Below are positions 26,139 to 34,615 of a stretch of DNA of 59,141 nt, piece by piece. Position 1 is the first letter of the stretch, and each line of letters opens with the position of its first letter. This DNA comes from Geothrix sp. (lineage in GTDB: Bacteria; Acidobacteriota; Holophagae; Holophagales; Holophagaceae): contig JAUXSE010000018.1 of assembly GCA_030681515.1 (NCBI GenBank), positions 31,790 to 90,930 on the forward strand, in the 5' to 3' direction. The translations under genes were made by a program, and so were the position numbers. The notes below the pieces were generated by a model that did not search any database, was not told where the DNA came from, and saw only the letters and a list, made by a program, of their open reading frames with translations.

Positions 26139-26738
26139 ATGTTCCAATGGACGCAGGAGGGCGCGCCGCCGATGGACCATTCCTGGGGATTCAAAGCGGG
26201 AGGCCCCGGGGTCGGGCTGATGTACCTGGCGGGGATGGCCGCGATGCTCTGGCTGCTGAATCAGGCCCGGCGGTCGTTCTGGCTGTTCTCCCTGCTGGCG
26301 CTGCCGGGAACGCTGTGCCACGAAGCGTGCCACTGGGTGATCGGGAAACTGCTCAATGGCCGCCCCGCCCGCTTCACCGTGATCCCCCGCCGGGAAGGGC
26401 ACGGCTTCGTCCTGGGTTCGGTGGCGCTTCAGAACCTGCGCTGGTACAACGCCTTCTTCATCGGCCTGGCCCCGCTGCTGTTGTTGCCCCTGGCCCATGG
26501 ACTGCTGCTCTGGAGGTTGGGAAGCCACCCGGTTTTCGGCTGGCCCGAAGCCGGCATCGCGTTCCTGCTCGCGAACCTGGTCTTCGGGGCCGTGCCCTCC
26601 TGGCAGGACCTCCGCATCGCGGCGCGCCCGCCCATGGGATGGCTGCTGCTGGCGGGCGCTCTGGTGTGGGGATGGATGCGGTTCGTGAAGCCGGACACCG
26701 CCGCCGCACCCGGCAGGCCCAGCGTGCGACGGGGATGA
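26139..26738 (+). CDS. Membrane protein with HExxH motif (M50-like)
   Basis: A 199-residue integral membrane protein with about four helices. Early in the second helix is LPGTLCHEACHWVIGKLLNG (about residues 55-74), an HExxH zinc motif in a membrane context as in site-2-type proteases. A second-half Asp/Asn metal ligand is not clear (VPSWQDL near 160 is a candidate). It may be a peptidase or an inactive relative. Two starts are possible: ATG 26139 and ATG 26172, the latter with AGGAGG 11 nt upstream. No neighbour gives a functional hint. Confidence 0.6.
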   Translation: MFQWTQEGAPPMDHSWGFKAGGPGVGLMYLAGMAAMLWLLNQARRSFWLFSLLALPGTLCHEACHWVIGKLLNGRPARFTVIPRREGHGFVLGSVALQNLRWYNAFFIGLAPLLLLPLAHGLLLWRLGSHPVFGWPEAGIAFLLANLVFGAVPSWQDLRIAARPPMGWLLLAGALVWGWMRFVKPDTAAAPGRPSVRRG

Positions 26739-26773
26739 TGCGTCTCCCCTGGCCGTGTGGGCCAGAACCTGCA

Positions 26774-27646
26774 CTACAGCCCCCTGGCCCACTCCGGGCG
26801 AAGCGGAAGCCGCCCCGCGAGCGCCTCGGCGATGGCGGCGAGGATCGCTTCGCGGTCCCGCGGGAGGCGGCCTCCGATGGGCAGGTGATTGGATGCGTGG
26901 TTGGAGCGGAAGATGGCGGCACTAGGGTGGGCCTCCTCCACGAACCAGCGCAGCTCGGTGAGCAGGCCGTGGACATCCGGAAGCTCGAAGCGTCCCTGAT
27001 CCTCCAGCCTGGCGATGGGCGTGCCCGGAACGACCGTCAGGGTCAGGGTCGAAAGGAAGCGGGGATCCATGGCCGTGGCGAGGCGCCCCGAGGCGCGCGC
27101 GTGTGCCTCGCTGCGCTCCCGCCCGCCGGCACCCAGCAGGAAGATCAGCGACTGTTCCATGTCGGCCTCCCGGGCCCTGCGGGCGGCCTCGATGTGCTCC
27201 GCGGCATCCGCTCCCTTCGCAATGCGCCGCAGGGTGGCGTCATCGCCGGATTCGGGGCCGATGTAGAGCAGCGAAAGGCCCAGGTCGCGGAGGCGCCTGA
27301 GCTCCGCCGGCGATTTCTCCAGCAGGTTGCGGGCCGTGGCGTAGGTGCTGACGCGCCGCAGGCGGGGGAACGAGGTGGCAAGGGCGAGCAGGATGGGCTC
27401 CCAGTGGCCGGGATCCATGCCCAGGGGATCGCCATCGGCCACGAAGACGTGCCGGACCTCCCCGGCGAACCGGGAGCCGGCTTCGGCGATATCGGCCAGA
27501 ACCTGATCGAGCGGCCTCACCTGGTAGTGTTTGCCCCGGTACATGGCGCAGTAGGTGCAGGCGTTCCAGGAACAACCCAGGGTCGCCTGAAGGATGAACG
27601 AGTCGGCCTCACTGGGTGGACGGAAGAGGGGTTCGTCGTAGCGCAC
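26774..27646 (-). CDS. Radical SAM protein
   Basis: A 290-residue protein with the cluster motif near the N-terminus, LGCSWNACTYCAMYRGKHYQ. The spacing is C-x4-C-x2-C rather than the usual C-x3-C-x2-C, a variant I recall from a family with GCS.N.CTFC. The barrel has the GDPL substrate region (VFVADGDPLGMDP), LLYIGPESGDDATLRRIAKG and VVPGTPIARLEDQ. The layout resembles HemN/Elp3-like radical SAM proteins without a C-terminal accessory domain. Reaction unknown. Divergent from the NTF2-like gene. Confidence 0.82.
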   Translation of the reverse strand: MRYDEPLFRPPSEADSFILQATLGCSWNACTYCAMYRGKHYQVRPLDQVLADIAEAGSRFAGEVRHVFVADGDPLGMDPGHWEPILLALATSFPRLRRVSTYATARNLLEKSPAELRRLRDLGLSLLYIGPESGDDATLRRIAKGADAAEHIEAARRAREADMEQSLIFLLGAGGRERSEAHARASGRLATAMDPRFLSTLTLTVVPGTPIARLEDQGRFELPDVHGLLTELRWFVEEAHPSAAIFRSNHASNHLPIGGRLPRDREAILAAIAEALAGRLPLRPEWARGL

Positions 27647-27778
27647 GAGGGCAGGCTCCCGTACCCAAAGGGGCGAATGGTGCTGAGGTACAGCCTACCT
27701 GGGTGCAAGATGAACCCATAGGCGGACCGGGCCCGGGCCGTGTTCCAATCAGGTGTCTGCCTCTTCGAGGGGGAAATC

Positions 27779-28174
27779 GTGATCCAGCCGTTCATCCTGG
27801 CCGTGGCCATCGTTGGGGTTGCGGCCCCCCCTGTCGAGATCACTCCGGAAGCCCTGGTCCAGAAGCAGGTGGAGGCCTACAACGCCCATGATCTCGACGC
27901 CTTCGTGGCCTGCTATGGGCCGGCCATCGAATTCTGGACCCTGGACGGGAAGGTGGGCCCCGAGAAAGGGCTCGCCGCGCTTCAGAAGGGCTACGGCGAC
28001 CTGTTCAAGCGATTCCCCACGCTGAAGGTGAAGATCCTGAAGCGGATCTGTCAGGGAGCCTTCGTCATTGATCAGGCGCAGGCCGAAGGCATGAGCCCAA
28101 GCCCCATCACGGTCACCGCGATCTATGAGATCTCCCAGGGGAAGATCATCCGCGTCTGGTTCATCGAGAAGTGA
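27779..28174 (+). CDS. Secreted SnoaL/NTF2-like protein
   Basis: 131 residues. A short hydrophobic signal segment (FILAVAIVGVAAP) is followed by an alpha+beta-cone domain: ALVQKQVEAYNAHDLDAFVACY, then the strands EFWTLDG and ITVTAIYEISQGKIIRVWFI. This is the SnoaL-like/steroid delta-isomerase-related fold, used by many small proteins of unknown ligand. GTG 27779 is preferred because GAGGGGG precedes it and the signal peptide then starts correctly; an earlier in-frame GTG exists at 27740. Confidence 0.75.
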   Translation: MIQPFILAVAIVGVAAPPVEITPEALVQKQVEAYNAHDLDAFVACYGPAIEFWTLDGKVGPEKGLAALQKGYGDLFKRFPTLKVKILKRICQGAFVIDQAQAEGMSPSPITVTAIYEISQGKIIRVWFIEK

Positions 28175-28253
28175 AGGGTTCACCGGGCCGGCTCATCCCT
28201 GACCCACCGGATTCCGTCCACCTTGGCCTACCCCGGCGGGCTGAAGGCGATGC

Positions 28254-31115
28254 TCACCCGCGAGGCGCCCCGCGATGGATCAACCGCAGGGCGTCCAGGC
28301 GCAACCGCGCCGCGCCGATGTGCTGGTCCATGGCGCACTGTTGCTGAACCAGCAGCCCGATCTCTTCGTCGCGGACGCTGCGGTTCACCTTCTGCAGGTC
28401 CCGGAGCCGGGCGATTTCATGTTCCAGCCGCGCGCTCATGTCCAGGCGGGCCTGAGCGACGATCGCCCCCACCAGATGGTTCGCGAGGAGCCTGGTCTGT
28501 TCGATCAGGCGGGGGAGCATGGCCTCGCGCATGTCCGGGCGCGCCAGCCATGCGTGGCCCTCGCCACCCTTCAGGAGGCGGGCGAGATCCTGGTGGGGGA
28601 TGGCCTCCCCCGCATCCCGGCCCCGATGATCCACCAGCACCCTCAGGGGGGTGGGCGGCAGGAACCGGTCCAGGTGGAAGTGCGGGGGGGCGATGCATTC
28701 CAGCATGTAGATCGCTTCCAGGTACAACCCGGAAGCCTTGGCATCCGGCCACCGGGCGAAGCTGCTGTTCCCCTGCTCCGAGCCCAGCAATAGATCCAGC
28801 GCCCCGGTCACCAGGGGGTGGTCCCAGGTCAGGAACTGCAGATCCTCCCGGGCCAAGGCGCGCTGGCGGTCACAGGTGATCGTGAGGCCTTCCGAGGTCA
28901 GCCCCGGGAAGGCGTCCACCAGCACCCCCGCCGAGCCCAGCTGGTAGGTGCGAGGCGCCACTTCTTCGACGCCGATGAAGAAATGATCGAGGACGGACAG
29001 CATGAAATCGTCCAGGGCGCGGTGATCGTCCTGGCGGCGGATCTCGTGGATGAGGCGCGACGAAACCTCCGGCCGAAAGGAGTTCCATTCCAGCAGCCGG
29101 TCCCGGCCCTGCTCCAGACGCCCGGCCACCTCCTCCCGGGCCACCCCGGCGGCTTCGGTCAACCGCTCCAGTTCGATCCGGGAGGTCTCCAGGTTTTCGT
29201 GAAAGTGTCCGGCGAGCTGGCGGAGTCGGGGCTCGAACCGCTCCAGCAGTTCGCGACCTCCCGGCAGGTTTTCCGCGAACGCGTTCAGTCCCGCCTGGTA
29301 CCAGCGCGCCAGCACTTCCTGATGACTGCCCAGGACGAAGGGCACGTGAACCTGGATCTCGGCGGACTGGCCGATGCGGTCGAGCCGCCCCATGCGCTGC
29401 TCCAGCAGGGCGGGATCCAGGGGCAGGTCGAACAGGACCAGGTGATGGGCGAACTGGAAGTTGCGGCCTTCGCTGCCAATCTCGGAACAGATGAGCAGGC
29501 GCGCCCCGTTTGCATCCGCAAACCAGGCTGCGCCGCGATCCCGTTGGACCAGCGACAGGCCTTCATGGAACACCGCCATCTTCACGGTGAGGCGCTGTTT
29601 CAGGGCCGTCTCGATGGCTTCGGCCTTGCGTTGGGTGTGGCAGATCAGGAGCACCTTCTCCTGCCCCAGGCTCCGCAGGAGCGCCGCGAGCCAATCCATC
29701 CGGGGGTCTTTCATGACATCCGGGCGGAAGCCCGTTCCGGCGTCCGGGTCCGCATCAGCCACCCATTCCCGGGCCAGGGCCTGATATCGGCCCGGATCCT
29801 CGGGTGGAACCTCCAGGGGATGCAGGTGTGCCACGCGTTTTGGGAACCCGGCGACCGTCTCGCGGGTGTTCCGGAACATCACGCGGCCCGTGCCGTGCAG
29901 GTCGAGGAGCGCGTCAATCCAGGCCTTCCGGATCCCGTCGTCCCCTTGAGCCATCTCCGCCAGCCTGGCACGGACCTCCGCTTCAGCTTCCCCCAGGATA
30001 TGGGCCAGTTTTCCCAGCTCATTCGCTGAAAGCGGATGAGCCTCAAGGAGCTTCTCGGCCAGGCGCGCCACCTCCCGATACCCTTCGGTTTCCCGTGTGA
30101 ATGTGTCGAGATCGTAGAACCGGTCCGGGTCCAAGAGCCGGAGGCGGGCAAAATGGCTGGTCATGCCGAGCTGCTCCGGGGTCGCCGTGAGCAGCAGCAG
30201 GCCAGGGGCCCGGTGGCCAAGGGCCTCGACCACGGTGTATTCAGGACTGGCGGCCCCCGGCGACCACCCCAGGTGATGGGCCTCATCCACGACGAGCAGA
30301 TCCCACCCGGCGTCCAGGGCCTGCCGAAGCCGTGGCGCCTGACCGGTGAACAGACTGAGGTCGCAGAGCAGCAGCTGATCATCCAGGAAGGGATTGGCGC
30401 CGGGATGGGCCTCCTCCAGGGCCCTGCAGCGTGCCTCGTCGTAGATGTGGAACCACAGGTTGAAGCGGCGCAGCAATTCCAGGAACCATTGATGGACCAG
30501 GGATTCCGGCACCAGAATCAACACCCGCCGGGCGCGGCCCGTGAGCAGCAGCCGATGCAGGATGAGGCAGGCCTCGATGGTCTTCCCCAGGCCCACCTCG
30601 TCTGCCAGCAGAACCCGGGGCAGGATCCGGCCCGTCACCTCCGAAGCGATGCTGAGCTGGTGCGGAAGGAGATCCATGCGGCCGCCCAGAAAGCCGCGGA
30701 CTTCGGATTTGCGGCGGCGATGCTGATGCTTCAGGGCGGACAGGCGAAGGTCGAAGACCGTCGGCGGATCAAACCGGCCCGCGAAGAACCGTTCCCGGGG
30801 GCTGCTGAAACTGAGGGTGTGGCTCAGCCCGGTTTCGCACAGCTGCAGGTGGCCGCAATCGTAGTGCAGCAGGCCCCCCCGCTCGACGACGGCGCGCACA
30901 GTCAAGGCCGCCTCCTCGGCGTTCCTGATGGCGTCGCCCGCCCGGAACGCCACCCGCCGCAGGGGGGCGCCCTCCAGGGCGTATTCACGGACTTCCCCGG
31001 AGGCCCCGAAGGACAGCGTGACCGTCCGGGCGCTGATGCCCCGGACTTCGCCGAGCCCGAGTTCGGGCTCCCCCTCGCTGACCCAACGCTGACCTGGATG
31101 AAAATGGATTGCCAT
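28254..31115 (-). CDS. rapA: RapA-like SNF2 family RNA polymerase-associated helicase
   Basis: 953 residues, close to E. coli RapA (968). The N-terminal Tudor-like region (1-110) begins HFHPGQRWVSEGEPELGLGE, as RapA does. The SNF2 ATPase has LLADEVGLGKT (169-179), LILVPESLVHQWFLELLRRF, VVDEAHHLGW and LLLTATPEQLGM. The second lobe has MKDPRMDWLAALLRSLGQEK, ICSEIGSEGRNFQFAHHLVL and EQRMGRLDRIGQ. The C-terminal part fits the RapA spacer and C-domain. RapA recycles stalled RNA polymerase after termination. Alone in its operon; 3' end faces the NTF2-like gene. Confidence 0.9.
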   Translation of the reverse strand: MAIHFHPGQRWVSEGEPELGLGEVRGISARTVTLSFGASGEVREYALEGAPLRRVAFRAGDAIRNAEEAALTVRAVVERGGLLHYDCGHLQLCETGLSHTLSFSSPRERFFAGRFDPPTVFDLRLSALKHQHRRRKSEVRGFLGGRMDLLPHQLSIASEVTGRILPRVLLADEVGLGKTIEACLILHRLLLTGRARRVLILVPESLVHQWFLELLRRFNLWFHIYDEARCRALEEAHPGANPFLDDQLLLCDLSLFTGQAPRLRQALDAGWDLLVVDEAHHLGWSPGAASPEYTVVEALGHRAPGLLLLTATPEQLGMTSHFARLRLLDPDRFYDLDTFTRETEGYREVARLAEKLLEAHPLSANELGKLAHILGEAEAEVRARLAEMAQGDDGIRKAWIDALLDLHGTGRVMFRNTRETVAGFPKRVAHLHPLEVPPEDPGRYQALAREWVADADPDAGTGFRPDVMKDPRMDWLAALLRSLGQEKVLLICHTQRKAEAIETALKQRLTVKMAVFHEGLSLVQRDRGAAWFADANGARLLICSEIGSEGRNFQFAHHLVLFDLPLDPALLEQRMGRLDRIGQSAEIQVHVPFVLGSHQEVLARWYQAGLNAFAENLPGGRELLERFEPRLRQLAGHFHENLETSRIELERLTEAAGVAREEVAGRLEQGRDRLLEWNSFRPEVSSRLIHEIRRQDDHRALDDFMLSVLDHFFIGVEEVAPRTYQLGSAGVLVDAFPGLTSEGLTITCDRQRALAREDLQFLTWDHPLVTGALDLLLGSEQGNSSFARWPDAKASGLYLEAIYMLECIAPPHFHLDRFLPPTPLRVLVDHRGRDAGEAIPHQDLARLLKGGEGHAWLARPDMREAMLPRLIEQTRLLANHLVGAIVAQARLDMSARLEHEIARLRDLQKVNRSVRDEEIGLLVQQQCAMDQHIGAARLRLDALRLIHRGAPRG

Positions 31116-31236
31116 GATGATTCGGAAGTCCCTGGGAACGGAAGGAGCCGGCGCCCTTTCCCAAGACTAGCGGTTCCGGGGCTGGGACCCGGGATCCATC
31201 CCCCGGGTATCCTGGGGATTCCATTCAGGAGGAACC

Positions 31237-31848
31237 ATGGGATTGGGCGGAAAGATCGCGTTGGGGTGCGGCGGGCTGGTGGTGCTGCTTCTGGTGGTGC
31301 TGGGCCTGGGGGTGATGGGGTCCTACAACGGCCTGAACAGCCTCAGCCAGGCGGTGGACGCCCAGTGGGGACAGGTGGAGAACGTCTACCAGCGGCGGAC
31401 GGACCTGGTCCCGAATCTGGTGGAAACCGTGAAGGGCGCCGCGTCCTTCGAAAAGGACACGTTCCTGGCCGTCACCGAAGCCCGGGCCAAGGTGGGCCAG
31501 GTGTCCATGGGTGGCAAGGCCCCGGATTCCCCGGAAGCCATGGCCAGTTTCCAGAAGGCCCAGGAAGGCCTGGGCTCGGCGCTTTCCCGGCTGCTGGTGG
31601 TGGTGGAAAAATACCCCGACCTCAAGGCCACCCAGAATTTCCGGGATCTGCAGGCCCAGCTGGAGGGCACCGAGAACCGCATCGCCGTGGAGCGCATGCG
31701 CTTCAACCAGGCGGGCCAGGCCTTCAACACCCGGCGCAACAGCTTCCCGACGGTCATGCTGGCGGGGTTCTTCGGCGACCGGTTCCGGGAGCGGGCCTAC
31801 TTCAAGGCCCAGCCTGGGGCTGACGTGGCGCCCAAGGTCGCCTTCTAG
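31237..31848 (+). CDS. LemA family protein
   Basis: 203 residues with an N-terminal membrane anchor (IALGCGGLVVLLLVVLGLGV) and the LemA helical bundle: YNGLNSLSQAVDAQWGQVEN, YQRRTDLVPNLVETVKGAAS and NRIAVERMRFNQAGQAFNTR. Function of LemA proteins is unclear; they commonly sit with TPM-domain proteins, as here. AGGAGG ribosome-binding site before the ATG. First gene of a three-gene cluster. Confidence 0.93.
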   Translation: MGLGGKIALGCGGLVVLLLVVLGLGVMGSYNGLNSLSQAVDAQWGQVENVYQRRTDLVPNLVETVKGAASFEKDTFLAVTEARAKVGQVSMGGKAPDSPEAMASFQKAQEGLGSALSRLLVVVEKYPDLKATQNFRDLQAQLEGTENRIAVERMRFNQAGQAFNTRRNSFPTVMLAGFFGDRFRERAYFKAQPGADVAPKVAF

Positions 31849-31860
31849 TCCCCCGCGCTC

Positions 31861-32589
31861 ATGCGGCGAATTCTGGTCCTGATCGGTTTGATCGCGGGTC
31901 TCTGGGGCGGGCTGCTCCTGGGGGCCCAGGCGGTTCCGCCGCCCCCGCCCGCGCGCTGGGTGACGGACGGTTCGAACCTGCTTTCCCCGGCGATGCGGGA
32001 AGGTCTGGACCGGCGCCTCAAGGCCTACCAGGAGAGCACCGGCCACCAGGTGCTGGTGTGGATCGGAGGCACCACTGGAGGGGACCCGCTGGAGGACTGG
32101 ACCGTGCGGGCCTTCGCCGCCTGGAAGGTGGGCCGCAAGGGGCTGGACGATGGCCTGGTGCTCTTCATTTTCACCGGGGACCAGAAAGTCCGCATGGAAG
32201 TGGGCTATGGCCTGGAGGGCCAGATCCCCGACATCCTGGCGTCGCGGATCATCCGGGAAACGATCCTGCCCCGGCTCAAGGGTGGAGACGCCGACAGGGC
32301 CCTCAACGAAGGGGTGGACCGCATCCTGAAGGTGATCGGTGGCGATGCCTCCGCCCGGGAACCCCAGGACCGCGGCCGGCGAGGAGCCCAACCCATCGGG
32401 CTGGGGGGATGGATCCTCATGGGCGTGCTGGGTCTGGCATTCCTGGCGCTGGCCGTCACGCATCCGGGTATCGCCATCTGGCTTCTCTTCAACATCCTCT
32501 CCGGGGGGCGCGGCGGGGGTGGCGGTGGTGGCGGCTGGTCCGGGGGTGGCGGGCGTTCCGGCGGCGGCGGAGCATCGGGATCATGGTGA
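31861..32589 (+). CDS. TPM domain protein with Gly-rich tail (YgcG-like)
   Basis: 242 residues: signal peptide (about 1-24), TPM domain (about 32-160: VTDGSNLLSPAMREGLDRRL, LVLFIFTGDQKVRMEVGYGL, EGQIPDILASRIIRETILPR), a membrane helix near 190-210, and a C-terminal tail made almost only of Gly, Ser and Trp. This is the YgcG-type layout; TPM domains are linked to membrane protein turnover or phosphatase activity in other organisms. Starts 12 bp after lemA. Confidence 0.9.
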   Translation: MRRILVLIGLIAGLWGGLLLGAQAVPPPPPARWVTDGSNLLSPAMREGLDRRLKAYQESTGHQVLVWIGGTTGGDPLEDWTVRAFAAWKVGRKGLDDGLVLFIFTGDQKVRMEVGYGLEGQIPDILASRIIRETILPRLKGGDADRALNEGVDRILKVIGGDASAREPQDRGRRGAQPIGLGGWILMGVLGLAFLALAVTHPGIAIWLLFNILSGGRGGGGGGGGWSGGGGRSGGGGASGSW

Positions 32590-32605
32590 GAAACGGAGGG
32601 ATCGC

Positions 32606-33052
32606 ATGATGGGCATGAGCCGCAGGAGCCTCCGGAAGGTCGTGGATCAGGCGCGGGTGGTGGCGGCCATCCGGGCGGCGGAGCGGGCCACCTCCGGGGA
32701 AATCCGGGTATCGGTGGCGCCCTTTTTCTGGGGGGATGTGGAGAAGACCGGGGGGAAGGCCTTTCGCCGGCTCGGCATGGAACACACCGCCGATCGCAAC
32801 GGCGTGCTCATCTTCCTGGTGCCCAGCCGGAAGCGCTTCGCCATCCTGGGCGACACCGGCATCCACGAAAAGGTTGGGCAGGCCTTCTGGCACGACGCAT
32901 CGGCGTGCCTCTCCTCCCATTTCCACCGGGGGGCGTTCACGGAGGGTCTGGTGGAGGTGGTTCGCATGGTGGGGGACCGCCTGGCCGCCCACTTTCCATC
33001 AGCCGGGGACGCGGATCGCAACGAGCTATCGGACGATGTGGATTTCCACTGA
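32606..33052 (+). CDS. TPM domain protein, short form
   Basis: A 148-residue TPM-domain protein with no signal peptide: RAAERATSGEIRVSVAPFFW, NGVLIFLVPSRKRFAILGDT and a GIHEKVGQAFWHDA stretch, typical of the partner gene that follows the YgcG-like gene in LemA clusters. GGAGGG ribosome-binding site; ATG 32606 chosen, with an alternative Met three codons later. Probably acts with the two upstream products. Confidence 0.85.
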   Translation: MMGMSRRSLRKVVDQARVVAAIRAAERATSGEIRVSVAPFFWGDVEKTGGKAFRRLGMEHTADRNGVLIFLVPSRKRFAILGDTGIHEKVGQAFWHDASACLSSHFHRGAFTEGLVEVVRMVGDRLAAHFPSAGDADRNELSDDVDFH

Positions 33053-33073
33053 AGCCTCCTCGGAGCCTTGACG

Positions 33074-34207
33074 ATGCCCTTCTCCCGCCTTCTGCTCTGC
33101 CCCGAGCTTGAACTCGCCTTCAAGGCGCTGGGCTACGCCCGCCCCTTTCCGGTGCAAGAACAGACGATTCCGCCCATCCTCGCAGGCCAGGATCTGGTGG
33201 TGCAGGCGCAGACGGGATCGGGGAAAACGGTGGCTTTCCTGGCGCCCCTTCTGCACCTGTTGGCGACAGATGGTGCCGGGCGAATGCCAGGCAACCCGCC
33301 GCGGGTCCTGGTGCTTGTGCCGACCCGCGAACTGGCGACCCAGGTGCGGGACCGGGCGACGGAACTGGTGAAGTACCTGTCCATCACCCTGAAAATCCGC
33401 ATGGCCTTCGGCGGCGTTTCGGTGAACCCCCAGATGCTGGCCCTCCGGGGGGGTGCCGATATGGTCATCGCCACCCCCGGACGGCTATTGGATCTTGCGC
33501 GCAAGAATGCCCTCAGCCTCGCCAGTCTGAAACACCTGGTGATTGATGAAGCCGACAAGATGCTGGAACTCGGCTTCAGCGGCGAAATGAATGAAATCCT
33601 GCGGCTGCTGCCAGCCCAGCGCCAGACGCTCATGTTCTCCGCGACCATGAACACAGCCGTCCAGGAGATCATCAACCTCTTCCTGAAAGCCCCGCAGCAT
33701 ATCCATGTGGAAGCGGGGCCGGATCTCGTCGTGGCCATCGCAGAAAAAGCCTACCTCGTCCCCCAGGAGCACAAGGGCCCTTTTCTGCGCGAGCTGTTGG
33801 CGCGGGAGACATGGCCACAGGTGCTCGTGTTCGTGGCTTCAGGACGACGGGCCGATAACGTGGTTCGCAAACTGGGCAACAGCGGCGTTCGGGCCCTCTC
33901 GCTGCACGGCGACAAGAGCATGAGCGCCCGCACGGATGCCCTGGAGCAATTCCGAAGCGGCAGCCTCCGCGTGCTCGTGGCCACCGATCTCATGTCCCGG
34001 GGCATTGATGTGAGCGGCCTGGCCTGTGTCATCAATTACGATCTGCCGCGGTCGCCCCGGGATTATGTCCACCGGATCGGCCGCACGGGACGGGCCGGCG
34101 CCAGTGGCATCGCCCTCAGCCTCGTCGGCCCGGATGAGGAAACCCACCTGGCCCTCATCGAGAAAAAGGCCGGCCGGGCATTCATCAAGGAACGCGTCAA
34201 CCCGTAG
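33074..34207 (+). CDS. DEAD-box RNA helicase (RhlE-like)
   Basis: A 377-residue helicase core. Q motif region YARPFPVQEQTIPPILAGQD, motif I AQTGSGKT, Ia PTREL, II DEAD (VIDEADKMLELGFSGEMNEI), III SAT, V DLMSRGIDVSG and VI HRIGRTGRAG. It stops soon after motif VI, with no basic C-terminal tail, so it is a short form. ATG 33074 is used because GGAG is 8 nt upstream; a TTG two codons earlier is open. Likely role: rRNA or mRNA remodelling. Confidence 0.93.
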   Translation: MPFSRLLLCPELELAFKALGYARPFPVQEQTIPPILAGQDLVVQAQTGSGKTVAFLAPLLHLLATDGAGRMPGNPPRVLVLVPTRELATQVRDRATELVKYLSITLKIRMAFGGVSVNPQMLALRGGADMVIATPGRLLDLARKNALSLASLKHLVIDEADKMLELGFSGEMNEILRLLPAQRQTLMFSATMNTAVQEIINLFLKAPQHIHVEAGPDLVVAIAEKAYLVPQEHKGPFLRELLARETWPQVLVFVASGRRADNVVRKLGNSGVRALSLHGDKSMSARTDALEQFRSGSLRVLVATDLMSRGIDVSGLACVINYDLPRSPRDYVHRIGRTGRAGASGIALSLVGPDEETHLALIEKKAGRAFIKERVNP

Positions 34208-34229
34208 GGGCCTTTCGGGGGTAAGTCCC

Positions 34230-34547
34230 ATGGCTTGTTTGGAAACCTCGACCCCAGTGAATCCGATTCGAGCCGCCCGGGAGGCCGCGGGCATGACCCA
34301 GGCGGACCTGGCCTTTGCCATGGAGATCAGCCAGCCCATGCTCAGCCGCCAGGAGCAGGCCTTTCGGCAGGTGCGTCCCCTCACGGTCCAACGGGCCTTG
34401 GTGACCATCCGGCGCATCCAGGAGAACCGGAATCGTCCATCGGTCTCCTTGGATGCGGTGCTGTCCGGTTATGGGACTCGGCTGGCGGCGAGTGCCGCGC
34501 GGAAGCCGCGCGATCCGGTTGAGCGTCCCGGAAGTGGTACCCACTGA
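34230..34547 (+). CDS. XRE-type helix-turn-helix protein
   Basis: A 105-residue protein with a Cro/C1-type HTH at about 12-55: IRAAREAAGMTQADLAFAME, then ISQPMLSRQEQAFRQV. The tail is basic and unstructured. It follows the RNA helicase by 22 bp with a GGGGG ribosome-binding site, and lies 68 bp before the island helicase gene. It could regulate the island, or be its left neighbour only. Targets unknown. Confidence 0.75.
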   Translation: MACLETSTPVNPIRAAREAAGMTQADLAFAMEISQPMLSRQEQAFRQVRPLTVQRALVTIRRIQENRNRPSVSLDAVLSGYGTRLAASAARKPRDPVERPGSGTH

Positions 34548-34615
34548 ATGTCTGGGCTGCATTTCGGGGAGAACCTCAGAAGCGCTGTCATGATGGGCAA
34601 ATCGCCCACTCACCT

